Positions 30,385-42,107 of a DNA stretch of 64,000 bases are shown one piece after another. A program made the position numbers and the translations under genes. This stretch comes from Theobroma cacao (Eukaryota > Streptophyta > Magnoliopsida > Malvales > Malvaceae): the NCBI RefSeq assembly GCF_000208745.1, contig NC_030855.1, positions 25,115,549 through 25,179,548 of the forward strand. Direction: 5' to 3'. The notes under the pieces are model-generated. The model made no database searches, was not told the DNA's origin, and saw nothing but the letters and a program-made list of their open reading frames with translations. Position 1 is the first letter of the stretch; the number at the start of each line of letters is the position of its first letter.

Positions 30385-33300
30385 CTAAGCCTTTCTAGAT
30401 CTCCACCAAGGGGATCTTGCCTTGTAAAAGTGCTCACCATCATCCCATGAAATTTGACATGCTTGGAGACCAATGGCAACACTTGGCTCTTTTCCAAACT
30501 GGGAAATCCACTCTGTAATAGCAATTTCTTTATCATTCTCACTAGTGTGCTTCTTGTATTTGCCAAATGGGTTAAGTCCAGGATTGGCTATCTCTGCAAT
30601 AGTAGGTGGCATGTACATTGAGTCGCCCAATATTGGTGCCCCACAGGCAGCCAGTTGTGCACGAACCTGCATCAAATGTTTAGTAGTTATTAAAAGTCTA
30701 GTCTTCTCTTGCCAATACTATAAAAAATTACATAAAGGTTCATTATTTTCTGCTCCTCTCCATTAATCAAGTACAAAAAACTAGCACCCAAATGAAGGTT
30801 GAGGGATGCAGAAATGGACCGTCTACTTGCAATATTACTAATAACTATTTTTCTACTAGAACTGAATATTTCAAAGAAATCCTTTAATTGAAACTGAATT
30901 ATCTGGAATGGAGGAATTTCATTTCCCTTATACTTCAGTCTTTCTAGATTCTAAACCTCACAATAATCTAGATGAGATTTTTTCTTCAAATAAGGAAGCA
31001 GTTGCCATCTCTAAAAGCAAGAGCATGTTACTGGATGTATGGCAATAATTACTATGATTACCTTTTCAATGGCACCATAGATTGGGGAAAGTGATACTAT
31101 TAACGATATGCATAGTCTTACTCCTACATTATGCATTGCTTATGAAGTGTATAGCAAGTCAACTTAGAAGACTAGAGAAAGAAAGAGCCGAATAACCTGA
31201 TGAGTCCGACCAGTCAAAAGGTTTATTTTACACTCATAAGCATGATCTTTCAAAGGCCACCCAGAGTCTTCAATACAGTAGTTTTCTTGAATGACATAAT
31301 CTGGCCAGGGAACCTTCTTGCATTCCATAACCTCAAGTTGACACAAGTACCATCCTTTAATAAAGTCTGCAAGTCATATAAATTCCAGGCTCAACCCATA
31401 TTACAAAAGTTGAATAGGACAGATAGAGAACGGCATATAAACAAAGATCTGCAGACAAAACGGTTCTGAGCAAATTAGGGGGAAAAAATCTCCACATAAT
31501 TGTAGAAATCATGTAGTAAGTAAAAGAAAGTTTTTAACTAAAAACACAATTAACTACTGAAAAGTAATTTCTCATATCAACTGAATAGCCTATAACAGGA
31601 ATGCAATTATTTCCTACTTTCAATCAAGTAGCTCTTCTGAGCACTCGTATCAACTCATGAGATAGAAAGAGGGGAAATGGGTGACATATCTCATGCACAA
31701 GCAGGACAATGTGGAGTCCCACATCTTTATTTTCCATGCTTTATCCTCATTCTCAGTATCTTTCGGGTGTAATTGAGAAATTAACTTCAATAATCAAAAT
31801 GCTTAGGAGACAGTATTACCTTCTGAGACAAGTCTAGGAGCCATATTGATTGGACGCATATAGTGCGTTATTACTCCAATTGGTAGAGGAGCAGCTGTGA
31901 GAGCAAGATAAAGTTTCTTTACCTTTTTCTCCTGTTGTAATAAAACCAGAAAGCTTAAGGGCAAAAGCAGACAAAACAACAAGCTCAGAACAAAGTAAAC
32001 AAATATTCATTTGCTAAATGAATCTTATGCACACCCGTAGATAGTTAATTAATTAATCCATTTACTTTGAAAAAGCACAACTTCACAGAAATATAAGCTC
32101 CAATCATGAATTGAAGCTCACAAGTAGAACTACCTTTCTCTAATTAGACTAATTTATAAGAAACTTACTCTGATTTTTCCATGAAAAACTGAGCAATACT
32201 CCTTTGTCCTAGCTAACACGACACTGCAAGTAAATTATAGCCATTACATATCATACCAACAAACACTGAAAATAAGAAAACTACAGTCTATAATCAACCA
32301 CAAGGACGCTAATATCCATAAGATACAATACCAGCCTTCTGTGCAATTATCTATCTGATGAGTAGTCTTCAATGGGGTGGAAAAGCCCAAGGCACGACTG
32401 GCAAATGTTGCACAACTTTCTTCAATATTGTCTGTAGTTCCCCCAACCTAGCCAAGATAACATAGAATATAGTTGTTGTAAGTCATCTATTGATTCATCG
32501 CAAATCTTTGAAATCTTCAGAAGAAGGATAAAGGAACATCATGCCACCACTCACATTCACAAACTTGAGTTTGGGCATGCACTAAATGTAATGACAATTT
32601 GCAGAGCTCAAATCACAATTGAAAAGGTAATGAATCAGCCACATACAGATGTACCAGCAGGTTTGTCCAAAACCACATAGGAGTCAGTCACAGCTATGAT
32701 TCTCGACTTCCAGTCAATTTCATAACACCTGGTTAAAGTTAAAGTCTCAATAATATTACACTGGAAAAAATAAAGCAACAGGTGTAAAAAGAAGTGTTTC
32801 ACCTTGGGAAACGTTTGGGGTGTACATGCACACGTAAGTATGTTCCAGCTTCAACAAACTGATCAACATGTGTTATACGGAAAGTCTTCTGTGCTTCTCG
32901 TACTGTTTTGCCCCTAATGGATGTTCTTTTACTCAAAACTGATGGTGCTGTTACTTCTTTAAATATCCTAATTTGCTCTGGGGTGGCACTTGGAGGAGGC
33001 TGTGGACATACAAGGGCATAATATACTGCTCCAAAATGGATGAGATCTGCAACAAACCTTCAAAGAATGAAATTTTCTATGTATCACTCTGTTCTGATTA
33101 ATTAAAGATTACTGCAGAATGTCACAAATGACATAGTTTAAAACAAAATAAACAAAAAAGGTATGGCACCTACATAGGAGGAAGATCCAGTGCTTTACAG
33201 ATGTACTCTAGAACAGGCCCTCCTTCTGAAACAACTAAGTGTTCAACTCTTGGTGGGCCATTGTGTGAGGGACATGGAAGCAACCGATGGTATTCAGGAT

Positions 33301-34088
33301 AGCTGAAAAGGAAATGAATCTCAATCATAAAACAGAGAAGAACACTGTAAAAGAATAAATAGCATATATATGTAGAGTTCACATCAAACAGGATGAATAG
33401 CAAGTAAAATAAAGATAAGCTCAATATAACAGAACAGCTTAGAGAAGCATACAAAATTCATAACATGTGACAATATAAGAGCACCTCATCCCATCATTCA
33501 AAGCTATTCCATATCGAGGTAATAAAAAATTTGGAAGTCTTAATTCAATTAGACCCCTGAAGCATGCAAGCCTTTTCAATCAAATGCTAAACATTTGAAA
33601 TGTTTGAGGCAATGTTGAGTTTATCAAAATCTCCATGAGTTCTGGAATCAAATTGAAATATCAAAATTTATAGCTGAAACTATAGATAAACATAATAACA
33701 AATAAAAAAAGAAACACAATTCAAGCTTCAAGCCACCCAGTAAGAGAAAGAAGCACTTTCTCTTCACATTTCCAATCCAAAAGCTATAATTTTTCACAAA
33801 ACAGAAATCCAATAAGAAAACACAAAACCCAAAAAAGAAAATCTAAAAGTACCCATTAACAGAAGTAGCAGAAGCTGTTTGAGCAGCATCCATTTTGGTA
33901 GATAAGCAAGAAAGCTCTCTCCTGCTCGAACCCAAACAACTCCAAGACAATACCGTCTTGCTGTTGTTCTTGTTAAGCTTGTATAAAGAAGAAGCACCGG
34001 TTGACGCTAACGTGCGCAGGAGGGACATTGGAGCACCGAGACTCCGGTAGCCATTGCCAAAGATGGAAGCTAAGCTCGCTGAACCCAT
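30385..34088 (-). CDS. RNA pseudouridine synthase 6-like, organellar
   Basis: RluA-type enzyme that converts uridine to pseudouridine in RNA. Exons (minus strand): 33853-34088, 33174-33302, 32803-33057, 32647-32728, 32332-32447, 32169-32223, 31820-31931, 31197-31366, 30385-30666, giving 478 aa. The N-terminus is Ser-rich with few acidic residues, consistent with an organellar transit peptide. An S4-like region (residues about 95-200, HVDQFVEAGTYLRVHVHPKR) precedes the catalytic domain. The catalytic motif is HQIDNCTEG with Asp267, a variant of the usual HRLDxxTSG. C-terminal family motifs LTGRTHQVRAQL and GAPILGDSMY are present. It matches the plant protein called RNA pseudouridine synthase 6, chloroplastic (At4g21770 from memory). 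The target RNA is unknown to me. It is convergent with beta-glucosidase 3, as I recall for BGLU47 and At4g21770 being neighbours. Confidence 0.93.
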
Positions 34089-36508
34089 CTTCGTGGTCTA
34101 GCTCGTAACGTTGTGGCTCTTTTCCTTTTGAGGGTTTAAGATAATTTGGATTGAACTTGGGCCGGGTTGAATATTTGGGTCCATTTGGTTACAATAAAAT
34201 GGGCATTTCAGGCCCATGTCTTTTTGGGCTCAATTGGTACTCTTGTTCGGTATAAACCCATGCTTAATAAGCAAATATATGTCTTATTCACGTTAGTTAT
34301 GGACCGTCTTGGCCTCCCTCAAATCATTTTCTTAACCTTTCTCAACCTCCATTAATTCGAGAATTCAAAACTGCCTCTTTTCGGCTACATAATAATAACT
34401 AACATGTTAGGTTTAAGTGGTGTAATAAAGAGAAGAAAATGTAGGTTTATTCGGTTTCTAGAACAAGAGATTAGCTTAATTTTTTTTTCAAGCTCGACGG
34501 GTATCTATTTAGTTTCTAGCAACTTACTTAAATTTAACGTAAAAATTTTCGAGATCAATGATTAGACTATGCAAATTAAAAATAACTTTTTCTTAAATAA
34601 AGAAGATGGTTACTCGATCCATATCTGTATTGCGGGTTAAGCATTGACACAACCATACATACATGTGCATTTTGTCACAATAGCTAGTAAATGAAGCAAA
34701 AGGCCAATGCCTCTTCTTGTGCATACTATTATACACCGCATGTAGAAATTCAATAAGAAAAATGTTAATATCCCCACCAAGTGCCAACCCAATATTGATA
34801 AAAGAAAAACCTAAATTCACTTTTTTTTCCCGATGAAAAATTCTATGTGAAATTTCAAGATAAGTTGTATTCATTTTTGGAGTTACATTCTTTTCAAACA
34901 AATTTCCAACCACAGAAATTTCCGTAAAAATGGAAAAGGTATTTTCTCTTGTAGTGATGAACCCATTGCAGATGAAGAAGAGAAAAGGACTAGAGCCAAC
35001 TGGTATCGTCTACTTGATTAAAGCTATGAAAAGGGGAAGAAGATGACCACCACCTTGACTACATATATGTATAGCCACGTGTTCTTCTTGGTTTTGGTCC
35101 CATGGCTCACACTTTGCTTCATTAAAGTTTTAGGTAAGCAGCTCCCGCACTCATTAACTGCTGGTTACCGTATTAGCTCATCGGTGCTCTTCTTACCTTG
35201 TTGGAAAGCCACAGGCACAGGATATGGATAACACATGCAAAACCACCACGGCCGCAGCAATAATTCACATATTGCGTACCTAGTTTAGCTTAATAAGAAG
35301 AATAATAATAATAATATATATATATATATATATATATATTCTACTAGGATAGAAATATTCTTTCCATCTTTCATACGGCAATGACAGTAGAATAAAATTA
35401 GTTCTCTTTCTTTATATTTTTTTCAAATTTTAATATAAAATTAATACATTAAAATCAAAATTTTATTCTGTATTGGTATATGAATTCTCATATTTCCTAT
35501 TTAAACAATAAACAAATATTTAATTATCTTTGACCTATTTAAATGATAAATTAAGTTTTATATGTTTTTTTTTAATTGGGCGAAGGGAGAAAAAGAATTT
35601 GAATATTTTTTAAGTAAGAGATCATACATCAATTAATAAGTAAAATATTCAGATGTAATTAAATTCTATATATTGTCTGCCTACCTATGGCGAATCCACT
35701 GACAAAATATTTATTAACTTTCATGGACCCATTACATGGGTGAAAATTGGAAAAGATAAAAATAAAAATAATTGGAAGAGTTTCTTGTAGAAATACATTA
35801 TTATAGGAGAAGTTATGCCGTATCCAATCTTTTGTCTGATCAAATGATTAGAGACTTGACCAATATCTCCCGAAGGTATATGACCAGGTAACGTGTTTCC
35901 TGGTTTCCTCTTTCGGAAGTTGGTCAAGATTATTGCAGAATACATACGACGAGGCAACTGTGGATATAGTGTTCTTCTTCCGGGTTGTTGAATTTTTTTT
36001 CCCATGAAACTGCTACTTGTGGATCCCTGCTGCTTGTAGATCTTTCACGTGCCAAAATCTCTATGTCCCTAAAATCTTTTGTCCATCAAGCTAAAACCTT
36101 GCCATGGCATAGGATGGTGATGAAGAATATATACTGTCTTTTAGATTAAAAAAAAAAAGCTTATGATCATGGTAAGCCAACTAAATCTTACTATATCCTT
36201 ACCCACATTCGCTTCCCTGGAAGCAAATTACGATTTGCGACCAAACAAGCTAACTTACTAAGTCGGCGCCAGCAATTTTCATAAACTGAATGGCCGAGCA
36301 ATTAGCACAATTATGCATATATCATCACCATAAACCAAGTTAGGATTAGCTGTGTAACGATATAATCTGCAGTAGTTGCATTAAATTTTTTTTCTCATCA
36401 CCCAAACAGTGTTACACATATTATAGTAGTAAATGTATTTGATGAAAGAAATTAATAGATACGGATAGCCGGTGGACCAAATTCATTTAATTCACCCTGT
36501 TCCTGTTC
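34089..36508. other. Spacer upstream of pseudouridine synthase and CYP77A
   Basis: A spacer of about 2.4 kb between divergent genes. It has a TA microsatellite at about 35314-35340. An ATG frame at 35043-35231 starts with a hydrophobic stretch and meets GTAAGC, but nothing recognisable follows. No supportable gene. Confidence 0.5.
35314..35340. repeat. (TA)n microsatellite
   Basis: Run of TA dinucleotides preceded by an AAT triplet run. Confidence 0.9.
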
Positions 36509-36515
36509 TATAAAA
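36509..36515 (+). promoter_or_regulatory. TATA box of CYP77A gene
   Basis: TATAAAA, 80 bp upstream of the ATG, followed by a CT-rich leader. Confidence 0.6.
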
Positions 36516-36588
36516 CCTACCACTCTATCCCTCTCTTCTCTGTTGTGTGCAAGTCCCTTTCCTCCAATTTTTCTCTTCTCGATAAGAA

Positions 36589-38106
36589 ATGGAGTTGGTA
36601 GACCTTTTCGTCATCGGTTTGGCGCTTATCTTCCTCCGTCTGTGGTGGCGGTACTGGTCAGTCACTGGTGGCGGACCTAAGAACCTCCCTCCAGGGCCGC
36701 CTGGATGGCCCCTGGTTGGGAACTTGATCCAGGTCATCCTGCAACGTCGGCATTTTATTTTTATAGTACGGGAGTTGCGTAAAATATATGGTCCGATTTT
36801 CACCTTGCGGATGGGGCAACGCACTATGGTGATTGTTACGGACTCCAGGCTCATCCATGAAGCCCTTGTTCAAAGAGGTCCGACATTCGCCTCCAGGCCG
36901 CCGGACTCGCCGATCCGGCTGGTGTTCAGCATGGGGAAATGTGCCATCAACTCTGCTGAGTATGGACCTCTCTGGCGAACCCTGCGAAAGAACTTTGTGA
37001 CCGAGCTGATAACCCCCACGAGGGTGAAGCAATGCAGTTGGATCCGCAAATGGGCGTTGGAAAACCACATGAAGAGGATCAAAAGCGAGGCTTTTGAGAA
37101 TGGGTTTGTGGAGGTAATGAGCAACTGCAGGCTCACGATATGTAGCATCTTGATCTGTTTATGTTTTGGTGCAAAGATCTCCGAGGAGCGGATTAAGAAG
37201 ATAGAGAGCATACTAAAAGATGTAATGCTGATAACATCCCCACAGCTACCGGATTTCTTGCCTATTCTTACTCCATTGTTTCGCCGGCAAATGAAAGAAG
37301 CTAAAGCACTGAGGAAGAGGCAATTGGAGTGCTTGGTTCCACTGATAAAGAACAGAAGAGCTTTCGTGGAGAAGGGTGAAAACCCCAACCAAGAAATGGT
37401 GAGTCCAATCGGTGCAGCCTACATAGACTCTCTCTTTGGACTGGAGCCGGCGACCCGAGGACCACTGGGTGAAGAGGAGTACGTGACTCTATGTTCGGAG
37501 GTGATTAGTGCTGGTACTGATACTAGTGCAACAACTGTAGAATGGGCTATGCTTCACTTGGTGACTAAGCAAGAAATCCAAGACAAGTTGTACCAAGAAA
37601 TTGTCGCTGTTGTAGGCAAAAATGGGGATATCCAAGAAGAAGATGTGGAGAAAATGCCTTATCTCGACGCTGTGGTTAAAGAAACTCTCAGGCGACACCC
37701 TCCAGGCCATTTTCTTTTATCTCACGCAGCTATAAAAGACACTGAGCTTGGTGGGTACACGATTCCTGAAGGAGTTTTCGTAGAGTTTTACACTGCATGG
37801 ATTACTGAGAATCCGGATATTTGGTCAGACCCAGGTGAGTTCCAACCTGAGAGGTTCTTGCATGGTGATGGGGTTGGTGTGGACGTGACCGGGACTCGGG
37901 CGGTGAAGATGGTTCCATTCGGAGCAGGGAGACGGATTTGCCCGGCTTGGAGTCTAGGCATATTGCACATAAATATGTTGCTTGCTAAGATGGTTCAAGC
38001 CTTTAAGTGGCTGCCGGTACCTGATGCTCCACCCGACTTGACTGAGACTTATGCTTTCACTGTTGTTATGAAGAATCCTCTCAGGGCAGTTATCTTGCCC
38101 CGGTAA
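36589..38106 (+). CDS. CYP77A: Cytochrome P450, CYP77A subfamily
   Basis: Single-exon ER-bound monooxygenase of 505 aa. CYP77A enzymes oxidise mid-chain positions of C16/C18 fatty acids (in-chain hydroxylation or epoxidation) for cutin and oxylipin synthesis. The exact activity here is inferred. In order: an N-terminal membrane anchor (residues about 4-20), WWRYWS, the proline hinge PPGPPGWP, the I-helix motif AGTDTS, ExxR in KETLRRHPP, the PERF motif FQPERF, and the heme loop FGAGRRICPA with Cys451 as thiolate ligand. The residue two after the Cys is Ala where many plant P450s have Gly, as is usual in this subfamily. The long match with CYP77A sequences (RRHFIFIVREL, GKCAINSAEYGPLWR, SNCRLTICSILICLCFG) makes the subfamily call secure. 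CYP77A genes are normally intronless. Confidence 0.96.
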   Translation: MELVDLFVIGLALIFLRLWWRYWSVTGGGPKNLPPGPPGWPLVGNLIQVILQRRHFIFIVRELRKIYGPIFTLRMGQRTMVIVTDSRLIHEALVQRGPTFASRPPDSPIRLVFSMGKCAINSAEYGPLWRTLRKNFVTELITPTRVKQCSWIRKWALENHMKRIKSEAFENGFVEVMSNCRLTICSILICLCFGAKISEERIKKIESILKDVMLITSPQLPDFLPILTPLFRRQMKEAKALRKRQLECLVPLIKNRRAFVEKGENPNQEMVSPIGAAYIDSLFGLEPATRGPLGEEEYVTLCSEVISAGTDTSATTVEWAMLHLVTKQEIQDKLYQEIVAVVGKNGDIQEEDVEKMPYLDAVVKETLRRHPPGHFLLSHAAIKDTELGGYTIPEGVFVEFYTAWITENPDIWSDPGEFQPERFLHGDGVGVDVTGTRAVKMVPFGAGRRICPAWSLGILHINMLLAKMVQAFKWLPVPDAPPDLTETYAFTVVMKNPLRAVILPR

Positions 38107-41100
38107 GAAATTGAAGATTGAAAGCCAAAAAAAAAAAAAAACAAAGGCAAGAGAAAAAGAAAATGTTGAAGCTTAGAGAATATATACTTGGTTAATATAA
38201 TAATATGTCGTGTGTTTAATTTTGTATTTCAAGAACATTTAATTTAATTTACAAGCCATTTTCAAAGCTCTCTGAGTGAGTCACATTGATCTTAATCTTT
38301 GCTAAGCAAGCAAGAAAATTGGTTCTATAAATAAATAATGATATGAGACAAATGATTTGATGGTAAAGTCATGTAAATGATTTTCTTTTAATGTATTTAA
38401 ATTCTCTCTGTACTTCTAACTTCAACTGCACACATAATCTTTTCATGGCATTCAACTACCTCTTCCCATATGGATGCAAAGCAAGTCGCAGCCTTCAAAT
38501 TTAGCAATGGCCCAATATTAACGCTAACTGCTTAAACTTTATGACATGGGGGATTGTCTTTCACGCATGATCTGTGGAGAAAATTTCTATGCTGTCTTAA
38601 TTAATAAGAGCTGTCGATATTCCATAGCCATAGCTTTAGGCTTTATCGCTTTCCTTTGGTCTTTGTGGTGATTCTTGGCTGCCTAGTCGGCCAATTAGAA
38701 GACGCCTATGGATACTTTTACACTTACTTAAAGTAATGAGACATTACCCATTTCATTATTAATGAAGATACCCACAAATATTTTCATGTCTTAGTCATAG
38801 TATTTAATTCAAAACCATAGTTATGATTATGGGTTTTCTTTTTTTCAGTAAATGGCGAAATATTGTACTGCTGAACAGTTGATCCTAAGCATTTATAATA
38901 ATCCTACAAACAGTAACATGCATGGATTCCGCAAATCCTGGCCAAATTCCATGACAATGGGGGCACAGGGGTGTACAAATGGCTATCTGATTTCAATCCC
39001 CTTTGCCACTGGCGGATGGCACCAATTTGATGGAAGATTTGTGATTATACCTCCACACCCCTCTCACCACGTTTTCTCCTCCTCCCCTGGAGAAAGTAAC
39101 AACCAATAAATGAAAGGAAAAGATACACACTAAGATAGTGTTGTGTCTTATCTTCAATAGGGAATTTTTGCAGAATAGACAGCCTGGCTGGCTGCAAAGG
39201 CCATTAAAGTTTTCGGCCCCCACTTGACTCTCTTAAATGCGATGTAAAAAGTTTTTTCTAGACAAATACATTAATTGCCATTGGCATTGGCAAACAAACA
39301 AAGAGCTAGCTAGTTATCACGGCTGATTTTAGCTAGGGCAAAAACTTCTGCACAACAACTAATGAAATGATAGACAAAAACTTCATATATTTTACTGTGT
39401 GGCAGAAGTAAAGCCCCATGGAGATTCATGACGAGTAGATGAAGCCAATAAATGTTGGCGCAGAATCCAAAAGAAAATGGCACCACTGCCAATATGCCAT
39501 ATTAACCCATGCCATTCGCTGCATCAATTCACAGCCAACTACTGACTGCCAACGTTGTTAATGGTCTGATCTTACCTGGTCTGTTCCACTGCTCCATAAA
39601 CAAACAAACAAACCAGCCAGTAAAACAAGGCATGACAGCCATTCATGGCCATGCTGGACTGGAACTGGACAGTATATATGCGCGTATGTGTGCTTATTTT
39701 CCGAATAAATATAGCTTAAGGTTTGTTTCATACATAACTAGATTTGATATTTACGTGTTATCATGTACAAGGAACAGTTTTTGCTTCATGATCATATGTT
39801 CATATGATCACGTACAACAAATTTTAAGTTATAGAATGGATTTTTGAAGAAAGAAAAGGAAGAAAAACTTGAAGATATATAATCCAACTAGATCTGAAGC
39901 TGGATGGCTGGCAACTAGGGAAAGGACTAACTCAATGAATGTAGGAGACAAATCTCTGGTGTCTGGTCTCTCACAATAAAGGTCCTTTTAATTTACAGCT
40001 TTCCCTCATGCTGTCTTCATTTATTTCATTTTTCACTGTATTGTGAAAAGATAGTACAAAGGGGTTGGTTGTCCCTCGATATTTGAGTTTATACCTGGTA
40101 AATCCTTTACTCAAGTTAGTTGAATTAAACGTTTATTAGTTAGTAGTATCCGAAATTTTATAGAAATAAAATTTTGAATTTATTTTTTAATCATATTTTA
40201 AGAGAGACGAACTTCTTTATTGACAGATTCACAAGAATATGAGTCTTATGTTATAGAAATTTTTTTGCTTACTCGTGAAGCTACAAGTTAGAAGTGTTCT
40301 TTCAGTTGACTTCCTGAAAAATTGCAGTCTTATGCTTATAATAGCATTGAAAGTTGAGTCAGAAAGTAGGTGAAGCAACTAAATTGGGGAGTTGGAGCAG
40401 AGTCAAAAAGCAAGCAAAACGATTCCTACAGTAATAACGATTAGCGGCCCGTTCGGACCCATGGGAAGATGGCACGGAATTTTTGTGAATGGACAATATT
40501 GTTTAGACAAGCAGGCCATCAGGGCCGTCCGCCCCTCCTTTTGGGGCAAATTCAACTGCTACCATATGACCGTATCGCAAACGTGTTGGGGAGAGAAGGC
40601 CGGCATGGCAATATTGTTCTCGTACCTTTGTCGTGATTCACATCTGCTATGCAAGGGACCAGGTAATATATGCTGGTAACATTTATTTGTTCAACAGTTC
40701 CTCTTAAGGCTGTCTCTCCCTGGCTAGCTCTCATTGGGGAGCAACTCTCTTTCATATCCTCAGGCAGGTTAGGTGATCAAAACAGGACCATTAAGGAGAA
40801 AAATTAATGTATGTTAATGGAGTAACTCATCAAGCTAACATAGTACTTGTGGGGTTTGGTTTCAATTGGTGTTCAGAAGGGTGATGGCCAGATCAACTTG
40901 TTGAAGGGTATCACAGGTTTTGCTTACCAAATTATTTATTATAGAACAATCTCTGATAAGTCGAACTATGAACTTGGGGTCGTGCAAAATATGGCAGTGA
41001 TCCATGTTAGGCTTTCAAAGCTCAAGATCCGTTTTCCCCCAAAAGCCATTGATAGCCACCGATCTCAATTTATAAATTCATTGCATTGGGCCCATTTCTT

Positions 41101-42107
41101 CCAAAACAGAAAACAAAAGACTATGGTATTTGTTAATATACATACAGATCAACTGTGGAAGATGCAACTCCAGGTAAAACCCCAAGACCTGCAAAACAAA
41201 AGGCTTCCGCCATTTGACATAGACCAGCCATGGAGTGAAGAGAATGGTATGCTGGTGAGTGGTTACAGAATCCTACTGGCCAATTACTCAAATTAGGGAG
41301 GGCTCTTGCTATGTATAAAGATGTAGGCACCAGTCCTACCGGCCAGCCAAAGGTGCATGATCCTGATCAGGAGCACATGCATGCATACTAACCAATTATC
41401 AGAAGGATCATACACTTCATAAATTCAATTAGAATAAAAAGATATCAGCTAGCTAGTTTGTGCATTCATAGAAATGGATCCAGAAGCCTCAAATAATGCC
41501 TCTTTTCGATGGTCCACCCATCGCAAGGCACGGAATGCCGTGCAGGGAACATACAGGCAATGGTTTGGAGGACAGACTGAAGGATGGGCAGCGGAAGGAC
41601 GGCTATCAGACCACACTAGACAAATATATGCACCAGAAGGATCACTTATAGAGCCATCTGAATTGATCAGATTTGGTAGATGCTCGCAGTTATAACATTG
41701 ATAGTCCAGTATCCTTTACCAAGCCTTGAGGAGGTATCGTCCTCCTTGATATGCAAGCGGAAGCAGACCGTTGAACTCGTAGAATATTGAGTCTCTATAG
41801 TGTAGCCTTCAACGTTGGGTTCTTGAAGCCTGAGATCCAATATTGCCAAACTTTGTTGAAGCCCAACAAATAGCTGTTTGTTGTCTATTTGGGCCCATTG
41901 CTGCAGGTGCTCACTCGCTTCTTTGTCCGTTTGCTCTTCATTTTTGTCCTCTTCTTCTTTGACCATTTGGTTAGAACTTGGAAAATACTCAACACTCAAA
42001 GGACTCAATCTACCACAGTTCCGAGCGTACCCTGTTGGAAGACCCAACCCAAGGGCGGCTACAGCAAACCAAGATAAGGGAAGCTGGAAAAGATGAACAG
42101 ACAAGAT
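38107..42107. other. Long spacer between CYP77A and MAPDA
   Basis: Four kilobases without a recognisable gene. A poly-A run lies about 30 bp after the CYP77A stop. Short open frames at 38852-39109, 40847-41296 and 41474-41695 match nothing I know. A 161-codon minus-strand frame at 41667-42152 is listed separately. A 19-bp sequence at 41605-41623 recurs at 61344-61362. Confidence 0.45.
41667..41966 (-). CDS. Possible hypothetical protein, antisense upstream of MAPDA
   Basis: I do not recognise this product. The frame is open from 42152 down to 41667. Its first ATG is at 41966 and would give 99 aa beginning MVKEEEDKNEEQTDKEASE, followed by a Gln/Leu-rich stretch (LQQWAQIDNKQLFVGLQQSL) that could be helical. 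A donor-like GTAAAG lies near its C-terminal end, so it could be one exon of a larger minus-strand gene. The reading frame continues antisense through the first exon of MAPDA, which argues that part of its length is accidental. Composition is protein-like, but there is no family match. Confidence 0.2.
   Translation of the reverse strand: MVKEEEDKNEEQTDKEASEHLQQWAQIDNKQLFVGLQQSLAILDLRLQEPNVEGYTIETQYSTSSTVCFRLHIKEDDTSSRLGKGYWTINVITASIYQI

Noticed and set aside
35043..35231. Short ATG frame with hydrophobic start and a GTAAGC donor
   Set aside because: No second exon or family match could be found. Hydrophobic starts are common in AT-rich sequence.
36658..37388. Long antisense frames across the CYP77A gene
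   Set aside because: Shadows of a well-supported P450 coding frame. Their translations show no domain.
38107..38150. CYP77A as a retrocopy (no introns, A-run after the stop)
   Set aside because: CYP77A genes are intronless as a family, a TATA box sits at the proper distance, and no target-site duplication is visible.
40392..41695. Series of 70-150 codon frames in the CYP77A-MAPDA spacer
   Set aside because: No domain, no consistent splice pattern, and mostly non-ATG starts.
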